Assembly: GCA_947359465.1 (NCBI GenBank)
Contig: OX375872.1
Span: forward strand, 8,564,137-8,628,136
DNA: 64,000 nt
DNA from: Metellina segmentata
Lineage: Eukaryota; Arthropoda; Arachnida; Araneae; Tetragnathidae
Reading direction: 5' to 3'
Within the stretch, counting starts at the first letter, position 1. Each line of letters begins with the position of its first letter. A program made the translations under genes and the position numbers. The notes beneath the pieces are model-generated. The model did no database searches. It saw only the letters and a program-made list of their open reading frames with translations, and was not told where the DNA came from. This document shows, piece by piece, positions 23,201 through 38,200 of the stretch.

Positions 23201-26200
23201 GCTCGGATAATTTTATCTTAAATACCCTGACCACAATATCGGGTCTATTTTCTGGTCTCTCTCTACCTTGCAATGCATTTACAATTTCTGGCCAGGTGAG
23301 ATTACATGTGAATGTAATAAATAGGTCACGGCGACCAAATTTCCTGACCATGGCCAATGCATCTTGATAGTTTTGCTGCATACAACGGGGACTTCCTTGG
23401 AACGAAGAAGGCAAAATTATCAATTTTCCAATCTGTACATTGTTACAGGAGGCATGGGTTGCTAAAGCATCCAAGAGTCCCCTGTACAATTCCACTCTTA
23501 GATCCTTTTGGTTGAAGCGAATAAAATTTAGCCGAGAACCTTCCGTTTTAACGTAAGCATCAACGACATATTGTCGAAACAGTTTACCACTGCTATGTAA
23601 AATGCTAAAACCACTTCCAACTGAAAGTTTGTAGGCATAAAACTGAAGCTGAGTGACCCTGGTTCGTTTAGCCGAATGTCTTTCCTCAACATGCTCCATG
23701 AGGCTCGACCATCCATGTTCCCCTCGAGGAAACAACAACGGATATACCAACGGATCGCTGCATGGATTTAGGGGACATATATTTATACACCCTTCCCCTC
23801 TTGGATAAATACAAATATCTCTATTTGCATGGGGTTTCCCATGATCCCAAACAAATATTGCCGCAACCTCAGTTTTAGAGGTAGGAGCATTATAGCGGTG
23901 CAAATCCATTTCTGAATTTTCCATGAAAATCATTTTCACATCAGCAGTAGGATGTGATTGGATTAACTCATGCATTTGCATGTATGATTCTGCATATGGG
24001 TTTATTTGACGGAGTAAGGTATCCAATTTCTCCATCACAGAATGTATGCAAGCTGGGTTGTTTTCCAAACGCCTTCTGTTGGCTTCAGAGGCATCAAAAA
24101 TATACAGTTGTCCATAGCACGGTTAAAATTTATTACTGTCATACAGTGGAGCAACCATGTGGTATATTTGACCATGGATGCAATAGCAATAAGGGCCAAT
24201 TCCAGGGGGGGGAGGGGCTTTTACTTCAGCACCCATTGATGCAAAAGCAAGTGCAGCATTGTACTCCCTTATGTGAAGCTAAAAGTTTTTTACTTCAAAA
24301 GAACAATTTGGCAATAAATTTACCAAAACATCAGGTGGTTCTGCAAGATTTGGCAACCAAATATTTCCATTTTGGCAGTAATTTGTGAATTTTTTTGAAG
24401 AATTCAATTCATTAGGCCAATAAAAAGCTCCACAAAGTGAGCATATTTCTGTCATGAATCCACAATCGTGTTCAGAAACACTTATTTTCACTTGGGAATC
24501 GGTTCTATTACCTAAATGTTGCTCCATCGCATGCTCTGGCCCTTATAAACCTATCTGCAGTATTTCTAGCGGTAATTCTCTGAATTCGCTCATCAAAAGA
24601 TTCCCTAGTTCGCTGCTCTCTTCTTTGCAAATTCTATTGCATTTGACGCAAAACGTTCATTCTTCTATCAAAAACCTCTCACAATAACCGGGAAGATTGA
24701 TTAAGCGTAATCTCGATGCGCTTCCAGTTGGTGAAATGAGGGATAGCAATGTTTACATTCGTAAAGGACAAACTCGTTGCTACAACCGGGAAAGAAATAC
24801 AGGCCGATTTTGAGCCACACATAAGTGTATTATATATATAGATATTCAACATCTGAAAATTTGTAAGCTTGAAAAACATTTCTTTATATTTACCTTTATT
24901 ACTAACAGAATAACAGGTTTCAAACAAGAAATGCTCAATATCTTGATTGAGATGCTCCTAGAAATGTAATTAAAATTGAAGCAAGTTCATAAAATATAAA
25001 TAAATTTGTTCATAAGATTTTTTTCTAAACCTAAATAGAGGGCACAGATGCTTCATGAGTGTACATAGTTCCTATTTTGTAACTTGAGACATACTTGACA
25101 TAAATACAAAAACAGCATGATCTTATAGAATGAATCATGAAAATTAACACTAAGAAATGGCAATGAATCAAATTAGTTCCTTAGTGGAAGTATAATTTTT
25201 CCTTTAGTCCGTTTATGTTAAAATTGAAAGATTAGCATAATTTAATACATTTAAGACTTAACAGCAAGAGTGGGCTAACCCACCTTTTGTAAGAAATTAA
25301 GTGAAATTAGCTGTTTCTTTTGCCACATATTCAAAGATAGATTAACATGTTCAATACTAATTAAGGAGCACATACATTCTATCCAGTAACAAAGAAAACA
25401 CTTATGGATTAGCTCATCATAGCATTAGGGAGTTTATAATAAAACCAACGAGAACAAGACACTTCTCAGCCCTGGAATAGTAAGCTGGGTAATTAGATAC
25501 CATGGGACAAAAAAATAATCGCACAATTGCAATATTGATAATGCACAATTTTATCTGCCTCAAGTTTAAGTTTCAAGACAAACTGTTTACAAGAGACTAA
25601 CAACTGGTTAGTACACTTTCACCAGTTGTTACCGTTATGAATAGGAAAGTACATTTAAACTCGAAGAAGGAACTGTAAAACCAACCTAATTTAAAGAATA
25701 GGTATGGTCTTCACTAACCAGTCAAAATAGAATTGTAAGTCCAATTCTTATTTTACTAGTTCTTAGATAGAACAAGGAACGCATTACACCATTTCTATTT
25801 TAGGGGAATATAATAGCGATCAGGACATGTATAAGTTTGAATAACTTAAGTATAGAAAATATCTACACTCTACAACTTTGATACAACAGACTAGGTGCTA
25901 AATTCTATATTAAAATCATCAGATGCTTAAATTTAGCTTATATATTCATGGATGATATACTTTGAGTAGGATTACTTTTTTTAAATTAATGTATCCAGTA
26001 CATGAATTGTTCTACTTTAAAAACAAAAGAGAGGATAGGATACATTTGAAAAGTGGATTGAATCAAATTGGCTTTCACAGCATGGACTCTTATATGAATC
26101 AAAATCTTTTGATTTTTTTTAAAGTGGATGAGTGGTCAGAGTTCTTATGTATGAAAAGTAAATATACAGCTTGCATATCTCAAAAGAGTAACCACAGCAC

Positions 26201-29200
26201 TCAATAATCATATGAAGTAATTCAGCTTTTTTTTACTTTTATGTACTGAAAATGAAATTGCGTTTTTGTAGTTCTTTTTTAATTTGCATAGTTCAAAACA
26301 AAATATTTTATTACTCAATGTTTCATTATGTAAATATATCAAATTTAAAGCCATTTTGACTATTGCTATTTTGATATTAATACCTATAAGTTTTGCAAAG
26401 GCACAAAATCTCAAGAAGCATAATAGGAATTTCAAATTAATTTAACTTCAATCTCCATTTACATGTGAAACGTACAAAATGTCTAAGACAATATTTGCTA
26501 CATTCACTCTAATCCGATTATTTCATATTCCAAACTTATACTTATTTGATATTGAAAGCTAACAATTCATTATAATCCATTTTAATTATCAAAAATAAAC
26601 GTGCGTGTTTACAAAACATAAAAACCAAGAATCACAATATTTCTTAAAATGGTCACAATGATTATTTCAAACTGTTCCTTGAAAACTTTCAAAATAATAT
26701 CTTTCAGTCAAATTTTAGCTAGACCATTTAAATTTTAATTATGTATAGCAAAAAATACTAAAATAATATCCCCAGAGACAAAACACATGAGCATGATATA
26801 TTCCAATTTATATATCTATAAAGCAATAGAAACGCTTGAAGGGATAAATCAAAATGGATATGTTCTCTGCCATAATTCCATGAACTATGCATTATATTAA
26901 TCTTAAGTGTACAGTTAAATTTAAGAAAATTTACAAAAACAATAGTCAATCTTTCTATACACAACTATATCTTAATTTCTATTTTGTTGATTTTATTAAT
27001 AAGATTTAAATCTACATAATTTAATATTATTTATGATTTAATATTAGTAGGAATACAGTAAATTAAATACTTTCAAATTTTACAAATTTAAATATGCACC
27101 AGAGTTGTCATTAAACAGTTGAGCTTTTCAACAGGACTACTTCTGGAATTCAATGATGCAAGCTCAACAACCTGTAAATATATTACGATTCATAAATAGT
27201 ATATAATCATAAAAAAGTTACAAATAGATATAAAATTATTTTTCAACAAGACTTCAAAGACAAAATTAATAATTTTAAGATAAGCAAAATAAATTGACCA
27301 ATTTTTTTAACATGAAGAGAAATTCTTACATTTTTCAAACTTTCCAGATTGCAAAGTGTAATATATGTATTAAATGCGCAGATCTGTCTATTTCTTATAT
27401 TAAATATCAATTTATAAAATCAATATAAAGTAATAAATGAAAATCAAAGTGTTACCGTCTAAAGCATTTCATTACTCTTAACTTACACATGCCAAGGAGT
27501 GTATTGATTTATCACTAAAGGGTAAGATTGTTTTACATCTAACTTTCCACTGAGAAATCTGATTCTTCAAAAATCTAAATGCAATGGAAAATTTAGATTA
27601 AAATATATGTGAAATTGTTATTTAGATTAAGCAGCATTATAACCAAAGTGTAAAAACGTACAATCTGTCATAAAACTAAGGATTAATGAGTAAATTTTCT
27701 ACCTTTTTTTATCAAATGGTACTTTGAACCTGGTAGGAATAAAATTTGAATTAAATAATTCTTATTTGTGTGAAAAGGTAAAATATTTTTAGTGATACTA
27801 TGTTTCCTTTTTTCTAATGTAGTGGGTTTCACATATATCTACTACTAGCCACTGTGTGGCAAGCACGGTATTGCCCGTGCTGTACTTTGTGGGGTTAGGT
27901 GTGTACATCGTGAATGTTTGCCAACGACCTGTGTTTGCTTCGCAAACCAACACCACGGACAACGCCGCAATGGCCTCGTCATTGTGAAATGCGGCCAAAT
28001 TGGAATTGCATAGAGATCCAATTGGAGTGACGTCACAATCTCTTGGAGAGTGGGATGCCAGCTCTGGTGTTATCTTGTCATCTGACCGTGGTTCAAAATA
28101 ATGCAGTGTTGTCCTCGTATCTTTCCTAAAGGGGATTGATCCCGGACTGTAGTCAGGTCGTTGTGTTGCTCTAGTACGACGTTAATTAAAAATTACCTTG
28201 GATATCTTAATTAGGGAATTGATCCCAGACACTCGTCAATAGCCCATTGTGTTGCTCAAGTATGATGTTAATTGAAAATTACCAAATTACATTTTTTGCA
28301 GCTTTCAAATCCATCTAAAACACATGCATCTTTTACACATTTTACTGCAATGCCAAACAATTCTATATTTTCTAAAAATTAAGAGTTTAAGTTTTTGAAA
28401 AAGGCAGTTGAGAAAATTGAATGGTGAAAGAAGAGGAAGAAAACATGCTTTTTTACTTTAAACAGAAAAATTAGTCTCATATTTTAAAAATTTTACAACT
28501 TAAATGTGTACTTTATTTTTAACACAACAAACAATGAAATGTGCTGGTTTAGGGCAATTCAGTATCTTTTAAACCCAAATTACTCAAATAGAGAGATGGA
28601 AAAATTATAAATATTTTTAAACGTTGAGGTCATTTTCAAGTTTAAATGAAATAGATTAATAGACCAAAATTAAAGGTACTTTATTTGTTTTCTTGGTTAC
28701 TAAGTAAAATTCAATGAAATAAGTCGGTCACGTGTGTGAGAGGAAAACAAATTTAAAAAATTAGCATTTTGTACTTGATTACATCCCTCCCCCCCAACCC
28801 ATAGAGTATACCTCTACACTTATTAAAATAACCATATCTGGCAAGAAATTTAAGTGATATCTATGTATAAAAAGGTATCCAACTCCGACATACAGTTGAC
28901 TGTGGGAGAAACACGGTTTAATGAGACTGAGTCCAACGACTTTCAGCCATTGTCCTTGTTGATGCTCACAGCGAAACTTAAACAAACCAGGAAATGAATT
29001 TTATAAAAATTGGAATGGGATGCAAGAAGGGATGTTTGGTATTCTAGGAATTAATACGTCTTCGCCTGCGGCATGTCAAGCCATGGTAGTGCCTTCAATA
29101 CTATTTGGCATGAGTTTCTTGAGTCTCGTGCAATTGCAAAGTGAAGGTGGCTTCAGATTTATGAGAAGCATAATCGGTGCTCCAATGTTTGAGAGTACTC

Positions 29201-32200
29201 CAGATGGTTCCAATGTGTTCAAAAACTCTATTATGTAGTTTAAGGCCTCATCTGTGTCATGCGTAATGTCGATAGATTTACAATTTGAACACTACCGGGC
29301 AATTCTCGTGAGAGTTGCTTTTTGATGACATTGACATCTTTATTTCTTGGGGAAAGAATTGTCCTTTGGCACAGCCATGCATGATTAGTGCTTTGCTACA
29401 ACAGCAATATCTGGATCTTTCACGGCCACATGTCTTCGGACAACTGCTTGCCTTGTTTGCATAATCGTGAAATGACGGAATGAACGCCAAAGAAAAGAGC
29501 AACATCAGTGATTGATTGGCCTTCTTCAAGGCATCCCAGAGAATGCCAGCACTGACTATCTGCTACTCGTCTTCTGGAAGCCATAGAAACAAATCTGTCT
29601 TGAAAAGTAATCATACGAAAGCGAGTTTTGACAATTATAAAATGAAGTTCATGTGTTGTCTGTTTGGCGTGTCCTGACAAATCTATGGCACTTACAATAA
29701 TGAAATTTGACACACAGGTAGTCTGAATATTTTGCAATTTTATAGTCCACCCCAAATTTTAAAATTTAATCTAGAACATTTTAAAATTAATTAAATGAGA
29801 TATTTAATTATATTGTTTCCGGATGGCAAGTCTTCAATCGTTATTGACTAAATCCGTATTTGCTGCACATGTGAAGCCACCCGATTACTGGATACCTTTT
29901 ATAAAATTTATTGCCTTTTTAAAAGCATATTAACTTTTAGTCAGCATTAACTTTTAGTTTGGATTATCATAATCTATAATATAAGTATTTTTTTTTATTG
30001 TGCTTCCTCCATTTTTGGAACTAGATCATGGTTGTGCAATACGTTGTTTGTAATTGTATCTCTTTTGTGTACGAAAGTTTGGATTATCATTTTTAAAGCC
30101 TATTAACTCTCAGTTTGGATTATTTGGATATCTTTTTCAAAGTTAAGTGATATTTAATTTTGATCTTTTATGCAATTTTTGGTTTGCTTCATTTATGCAA
30201 TCTTTTATTTGTTTGTTTGTTTCTGTTTTATACTTCGGTTTTCGTATAGTTAATTTTTATCTATTTGGTTTGGATGTCTTATCAAAAGTATAGTGATATT
30301 TAATCCCAATTTTAAATTTAATGTAGAACATTTTAAATATAATTTATTATTATATTTATGCATTAGTAGGTTTTCTAAAAATGTCAAGTCTTCAAATGGT
30401 CCTTACTGCACTCCCGCCAATCTTGGACATGGATCATTTATGCAAACCAAGAACGTTTCTTCTATGAAGTTTTACGCTCACAGGATAAGATCTTTGAATT
30501 TAAACGATTTACTGAGAAGCAAAATCCTGTTCCATCAATTTATTGTCAACATGCATTCCAAGATTGAATCGGAAAGGGTGTTGTACATACGACTGAATCA
30601 GAGAACTCTGAGAGTGGACAATATGCACATTTGAGAGATGCGTTGATGAACGATGAAATGTTGCTATACGAAAACTGAAGTACACAGAAATCCCTAAACT
30701 TTCAAAAAGTTATCCAAACCAAAAGTTATTTATGCTTTTGTAAATGTATACATTGCATAAACTATCAAAATGAAATATTGCTTTGCTTTCCAAAAGACAC
30801 CCAAACACAGAAACAAACAAAAAATTGCATTAAAGATCAGCAAAATTAAAGCACTTCGCTATAACGGTCTTTTTTAATTTGCAGCCCCCAATATACAAAA
30901 AAGGCAGTCATATAAGAAGCCAGAATTGTGAAGGGTTAGAGCATTGGAGTCATTAACAAAATGATGTTTAAATCCAAAACTGCCTTTTTAGCATATTTCT
31001 CAGAACGAAACCGTGATTGGCTGTTACATAACACATTTGCATACTTCCATCTTCCTCTGCAGCAAATTGCAGCCTCTCAAATTTCATTAGTCCGAACTGC
31101 CTGCAGTTCGTACTGTAGCACGTAAAAGTAGCCTCGCAATAGGACTTTGAGTTGTGACGTGGGCTTTGTGTAAAGTCAGTGTTGGTCTAACTACACTAAA
31201 GCGACAACACAGTAAAATGATGACAATGTTGTGCCAAATGTTCCTCATGTTTTTGTGAGGCAAAATGTAGCCGTGCCACCTAAAGGGAGAAGCTGAAACT
31301 AAACAGAAGTATAAAACAGCATTTTTTTTGGCCGCATAACGAAACATTGTGGGCTGTTATTTTAAAAAAAAGAGTCTGTTATAGTGAAATGCTATAATTC
31401 TGTAGATCTTTTATGCAATTTTTTGTTTGTTTCTGTGTTTGGGTGTCTTTTGGAAAGCATAGCAATATTTCATTTTGATAATTTATGCAATGCATAAATT
31501 TACAAAAGCATAAACTCTACGTTTTGGTGTGGATATCTTGGATGTTTTGCGATTTCTGTGTACTTAAGTTTTCGAATAGCAACATTTCCATCGTTCCTTA
31601 TCGCATCTCAAATGTGCATACTGTTCCACTCTAAGAGTCCTCTGATTCAGTCATATGTACAACACCCTTTCCGATTCAATCTTGGAATACATGTTGACAA
31701 TAAATTGATGGAACAGGTCTTTGCTTCTCAGTAAAACGTTGAAATTCGACGAGCGCATCATTATCATGTGAGTGCAGAACTACATAGAAGAAATGTTCTT
31801 AGTTTGCATAAATGATCAAAATCCAAGGGAGTGCAGTAAAGATCATTTGAAGACTGTTGACATTTTTAGGAAACCATATAATACAAATATATGATAATAA
31901 ATTAATTTTAAAAGGTTTTCTATTAAATTTAAAATTGGGATTAAATATCGCTATACTTTCGATATATAAGACATCCATACCAAATCGATAAAAATTAACC
32001 ATACGAAAACCGAAATACTATACAGAAACAAAAAAAAAGATTGCATAAATGAAACAAACCAAAAATTGAATAAACGATCAAAATTAAATGTCGCTTAACT
32101 TTGAAAAAGAAATCCAAACTTTAAGGTAATATGCTTCAAAAAGGATAATATGGCAGTATCGTATACAAAAGAGAAACAATAACAAACAACGTATAGCACA

Positions 32201-35200
32201 ACTGTGATCCAGTTCCAAAAATGGAGGAAGCACAATAAAAAGATACCTATATAAAAGATTATGATAATCCAAACTAAAAGTTAATATACTTTTAAAAAAT
32301 CCAAACTATCGTACTCTAAAAAAGAAACAATAACAAACAACATATTACACAGTCGTGATCCAGTTCCAAAAATGGAGGTAGCACTACAAAAAGATACTTG
32401 TATTGTAGATTATGACAATACAAACATAAAATTAACGATAACTAAAAGTTAATGTGCTTTTAAAAAAGCAATAAATATTTATAAAGGATATCTAGTAATT
32501 GGCTGGCTTCACACGCACAATAAATACGTTAAAAAGTTGCAACTATGCAAAAAGTTGCATTTATGTTGCAGTTATAACTCACTTACAATACACCCCATGT
32601 AGGAGGAATTTCGTTTTAAGTACTTTACATGAAGAGTAGAACATGTGAAAAAAAGTTGCATTTGTTGCAAAAAGTTGCCCTACTTATTACATTTGGTTTT
32701 CATTTTGCTAAATTGTCATTTTTTTTACTCTGTTGGAATCAGCGAGGTTTAGCATTGATTTTTTAAAAGCATAGCAAAGATTTAATCAAACCTTGAATTT
32801 GTATCATTTATGCAATTTTGATTATTACTGAATAATTTGGTTTTGATTTCGCAGACATTGTCATTCATTTACGTTATTTGTCGGAATCGGTGAGGTTTAG
32901 CTTTAACACTTTTTAAAAGCATAACTTACTTTTGAATTTGAATCATGTCTGCAATTTTGTGGATTAGTGAGGTGCAAGAAACGAGGCGACATGTCCGTAT
33001 CATGTCGGAGGAGGTGAGACTCATTCTTAAAATTGTTTTCTTTTTAATGTTTTTAGTATCAGTAACAACATGACAAGAATGCTGTCATGGACAACACCAT
33101 GAAAGTACTGCTAGTTAAAAATAGAACACAATAATTTTGAATTATATGCTTAAAGTAATACCAACATTCATAAGTACTATTACAGTGAGGTGTTATAGTC
33201 CTATTATTTTATTTAAAGAATAACCTTTAGCAATGCTGAACTGTCAACATTCTGCAATAGTTTGCAGGTATACTAGTCTAATAATTTTTTTTAATGCAAA
33301 TATTGCTAAATAAACTCACAGCACTAGGAGTTTGACAACAAAATGATTCCCTAACTCCTAGTTGGTCTGGTGTCACATGAGCTTCATATAAAGATAAGAG
33401 TTTCTGAGTCAATTTTCTATCTTCTTCCAGACAAAACTTCTTCACGACAGGAAACACTTTGTCGTGCACATGAAACATTATATAGCTGAAATTAAACTTG
33501 CGTTATAGAGATAAAAAAGAAACAACAAATTACAAATAATGTAAATATAGAAATGTCTTCATAACAGGATAGAGGAAACACAGTAAAATTAGACATAGTT
33601 TAGTCTAAGCCATGTCTATTTTTATTTTAGTAAAATCTGTCTCTGAGGAAATGGAAGCCATTTCTTACAAAATACAATATAAGTCTTGCTCTAATTGCTT
33701 CGGAACCTTTAACCCCTTAACGCATTTGCCCGTGTCTGACACGGCAAAAGTTACCAGCAAATTTGCACATGCCCATGTCTCACACGGCCGATCTTGTATC
33801 TCGCATTATTTTATTTCTAATGCTCATCTGAGATCTGTTCTAGTAAAAATAGATAGGTTAGATTATAATTAAACTTATTTGACAAAGATGACACCACTAT
33901 GCAGCATTTTTCTTGTGTAAACCACGTTTATTTTGATGATTAGCTATAACCTATAGGTTTGTTAGGAATTCTTTGTTATAAAGCAGCTGTTTGGTGTGGA
34001 AAAAGTAATATATCCATTTTTATTACGTTAACTATCACAAAAGTAAACAGTTACCTATAAATTAATTTTTACTAAGTGTTTTTGTAACTTGTTTAGAAAA
34101 AGTTATGTGATAATGAGCAACTCTGACGAATTTGAATATGCCAATTTATCAGAAAGTTTCAGCGATGAAAGTGTGCCGTACCATCCTTCATGGTATATCA
34201 TACCAAACTGAATTTTTAGCCATTCTTATGCTTGTAAGTATGACAATTTGATTTTAATATTTTATTCAAAATAAACATGTAACCAAATCGTTTACACTTT
34301 GTATGTATATTTTTTTAATAACTTTTACCATATGCTCAAGCATATGCTTCCAACATATGCTCAAGGGTCGAAATTTTGCGATTTTTACAGATAAAAAACC
34401 TTTGATATTTGCATTTCATCATAAACCTCAAAAATGTAGTACTCATCACATGCGTCATACAGAATATATTTCAGTTTTCTACTGATATCAGGTACATTAC
34501 GGGATCCAACAACTTAGTAGCTGATGCTTTGTCAAGAGTAGAGATAGACAAGATTTCAAACCAACATATTGACTACAAAAAATTATAAAAAAAACAACTT
34601 CAAGACACAGAACTTCAAAAATTTTTGACTCCCAATCTCCACCACAATTAAAATTGGAAAACAATTATTTCCCATTAGAAGATGTAACCCTCTATTGTAA
34701 TTTGGATACAGGTATACCTAATGTGACCATACATCCCGTTTTTAGGTAGGGTGCCCCGTTGTCCCCAACCACAGCTTCGAGACGGCAAAATGTCTCGTTT
34801 TCAGAGTTGTCATGAACATTTGGTTTGAAAAAAGGTTGCCAAGTGGTAATTGGCGAGAAAAAGAGGATTTCGCCAAAGGAGAAAGGAGTGGGAGAGTCAA
34901 TCGGGAAAATCAAAGAGAGTCGGACGTATTTGTCCGGGTGCTGTTGAAGATACAGCTAATTGCTTGGACTTGTATGTTTTATGTATCAACTGTGATGTGT
35001 TCCTTTATGAGAAAATAAATGATTGGGAACCAAGGCTGATCCTTCCTTTCATAGTTAACGACATTTGGGTTCATGCTACTTCACGCTATAACGCTGGCTA
35101 TGATGCTACCAAGACGATTTCCCGACATTTGGTTTACAGCGGTGTCATGTTAAACTAGGAAAGGAACGGCATGAACGTTCACCGGCGGATGTGGATGCGA

Positions 35201-38200
35201 CAAAGTGGCTGAATGAGTTTGGTTCCATTGGGACTGACTGGTGGTCCGGTGCAAGCTGTTGCTACGGGTCTACTTCTTGTTTGGGATCTGTGCTCCAGGA
35301 CAGGTGAGGTTGGACGGCAGTGTGCCAGAATTCAGGATTCCTGGATGGTGCTGGAGGTATTGCCAGATCTTTTCCCTAAGGACATAGGGATGATGACCCT
35401 GTGGGATGCTATTCGGTTTGGAGGACTGGACGTTCGAGGTTGGTGCGCAGGAAGGAGACTCAACTCAAGGATTATCCAAGTCTTCTAAAATCGGCGGTAA
35501 GTGCCATTATTTCTGGAATTTCACATTTATTAAACGTTGGGACAGATTTTTCTTGTGGTGTATTTTGTTTCGTAACTACATGTGATTTGTGAAAGGTTTT
35601 GTAATATTGTGTTTAATCAGTTTCAAATTGCAATATTGTACGTTTTTGAAAATAATATATTTTAAACTAGTGATATTTAATTATTGTTTGTTTAAAAGAA
35701 AAACGGTGATTGTGAAACAATATTAAAGCTTTTGTGACATCAGAGTTAAAAAAATATATATGGAAATCGCAAAGTGTTTTTAACAGGAATGTGGTAAACC
35801 TAAAGGCTAGCGCCAGTGTGTCGCGTTTGTTTCACGTTCATCTTCTTTATTTTGAGTTCTGGGGGTGTTTATAGTAACTGTTGTAAATAACAGAGTCCTA
35901 ATCAGGCTGGATTTGTTTTGTTTATGTGTTCAATATTTTGCAGTACTTGATTTATTGCATTTGTTTAATGGATACGTTGTGGTTGAAATATTTTCATTGG
36001 AGTTCTGCATTACTTGTGTGCAGATTATATTGTATTTAGAATTATAGTTGTTTTATATTCTGTGTATATTTTTTATTTGGTAAGATGGCGTTTTTGCTAC
36101 GAGCCATAAAGGCTGACTTAGTTAGTCTGGCTCAAGAATTCGGTGAAGAATTCGGGACTGATGTTAACTTAACTAAGTTAAAGCTTAAAGATTTAATTCT
36201 AGCAAATCATAAGTATGATGAGCAAACCGCTATGGACTTGCTTGAATCTATCGCGGCTGAAAGAATCGAAGATCAGGAATGCGCTGACAGGAAGGAAAGG
36301 TTAAAACTTCAGTCAGACAAAGAAAGTCATGATAGGGAACTAGAAGAGCTTAAACTTAGGCTTGAATCGCAAAAACTTCAGTCAGACAAAGAAAGTCATG
36401 ATAGGGAACTAGAAGAGTTTAAACTCATGCTTGAGTCGCAAAAACTTCAGTCTGAGAGGGAAGAAAAGGAATTAGAGCTTAAATTAAAAATCGAGTCCGA
36501 GAAATTTCAGGTTGAAAAATTGCGCTTAGAATTGGAGCTAGGTAAGAATATTTCAAATGGAAATTTAAATGTTAATCCTGGTGCGCGTGAAAGGTCGTTG
36601 GATGAAATAGTTAAAATGATCAGGATTTTAACGGTAAAACCTCCAGCCAGATCAGAAGGTTGGGATTTTTATTTTTCTAGTTTGGAAAAGGCATTTGTGA
36701 ATGAAAATATTTCGGACGCGATTAAACCTAGGGTTTTATTGTGTTTATTGGGGGATAAGATATCTAACTTACTATTGGATGTGAGTGAGGAGGAATTTGG
36801 GAATTATGAATTCCTGAAGCAGTTAGTGTTAGATGAATTCGAACCATCTCCAAAATTATGTTTAGATAATTTTCGGAAAGCAAAACGAAATCAAGATGAA
36901 ACTTTCTCTCAATTTGCGTCCAGGCTTTCGGCTATGTGGCGAAATTACTCTAAGGTAAGAGTAGCAAAGGATTTTGAGTCACTTAATCAACATATCGTAG
37001 CTGACAGAATGCTTGATACTCTTGATTGTGAAACTGCCACACATATTGGGGTTTTACAGGGGGAAGGGTGGTTTAAGCCTAAAGAGTTAGGTAAGCATTG
37101 TGATGTTTTTTATACATCAAAGGGAAAGTCGTATAATGCTTCGGTAAGGGAGAAAACGAAAGATGGTGACGAGAGATTTTTGGCTGGTGCTGGGAGTAAA
37201 TTTATCGACCGAAAGAAAGAAAATGGGAATTTTCATTTTCGGAGATATGAGGATAAACAAAAAGAAAACAGGAAGTTCGTCTGTTATTCTTGTGGGTCAG
37301 ACAAACATTTTAAAAGTGACTGTCCTTTTGGGAAGGAAAGGGAGAGGAATAAGGGAAGTGAGAATAAAAAAATAAGGGTAAATAATGTGATCGCAGAGGA
37401 ACCAGAACAGAAAACTGATACGGTAGTTGCTAGGGTTGACGTATTTGGGAAGGTGGTCCCAAGGGAAGCAATTGTAGATAAATCGAGCCAATTAAAAAAA
37501 ACACCTATAAGTGTAGGAGAAAAGCTAGATTCAGCTTTGATTGACTCAGGGAGTGAGATAACTGTGGTAAAACGGGATTTAGTTCCGAAAATTTCTACGG
37601 AAGGAGCAGCTTCAATTTATTTGAAGGGAATTTTTGGACAAGCCATAAAGTGTCCTTTAGTGTATGTTCCAATGGGTCTCGCTTCTGGTGACCGGGGTAA
37701 TGTGGTTCACCAGGAAGTTTTGTCTGCTTTGGCAGAGGCGTTGGTGGAAGATGTTTTGCTTCCGCCGGAAATCTTTAACATGTTAAGTGGGACTAAAAAG
37801 GGAACAGGTGGTAATCAGTCTCTATTTGCTCTGGGGGTGCTGGAAAGCATTGAGCAGGAAAGGGCTGGGGAAGATACTTTTTCGGTGTTCAATGACAATG
37901 TGTCGGATACTAAAGGGGTTAGTGTACTAACTGCTGAGGGGGGACAGGGCAATATTTCTGCCGTTAATTTTCGCTCTGAACAGGAGAGCTGTACTGAGTT
38001 ACAGGACTTGTGGAAACAGGCTCTAGATTTAAAGGGTAATTTTTATATCTCTGATGGCTATCTCTTTCACAAGGATAAAATTTTAGGGGAGACCGTAGGA
38101 CAGTTAGTGTTACCCAAGTGTAGGCGTAAGGACGTCTTGGATTTGGCTCAAAGTTCTGTGATCGGGGGTCACATGGGAATCAAAATAACGATCGAACGGA

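Larger units (their letters stand above)
19930..24842 (-). mobile_element. Helitron, both termini present, coding region decayed
   Basis: On the minus strand the element starts TCTATATATATAATACAC at 24842 after an A (24843) and ends in a hairpin plus CTAG at 19933-19930 followed by T (19929). TC start, hairpin-CTAG end and insertion between A and T are the Helitron hallmarks. Inside are the Rep (HUH) and Pif1 helicase parts in the expected order. The element lies in intron 12 of the VPS9 gene, same strand, 51 bases after the exon. Confidence 0.9.

Noticed and set aside
24679..24927. 82-codon minus ORF as an independent gene
   Set aside because: It overlaps VPS9 exon 12 plus intron and the Helitron end; its reading is intron run-through.
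29020..29238. 72-codon plus ORF
   Set aside because: Opposite strand to decayed Helitron helicase sequence; no domain.
31087..31347. 86-codon minus ORF in the palindrome spacer
   Set aside because: No recognisable domain or codon pattern; length is expected by chance in a ~475-base spacer.
35213..35592. ORFs in the leader of the Gmr1-like element
   Set aside because: No domain similarity; they lie between the 5' LTR and gag where untranslated leader is expected.
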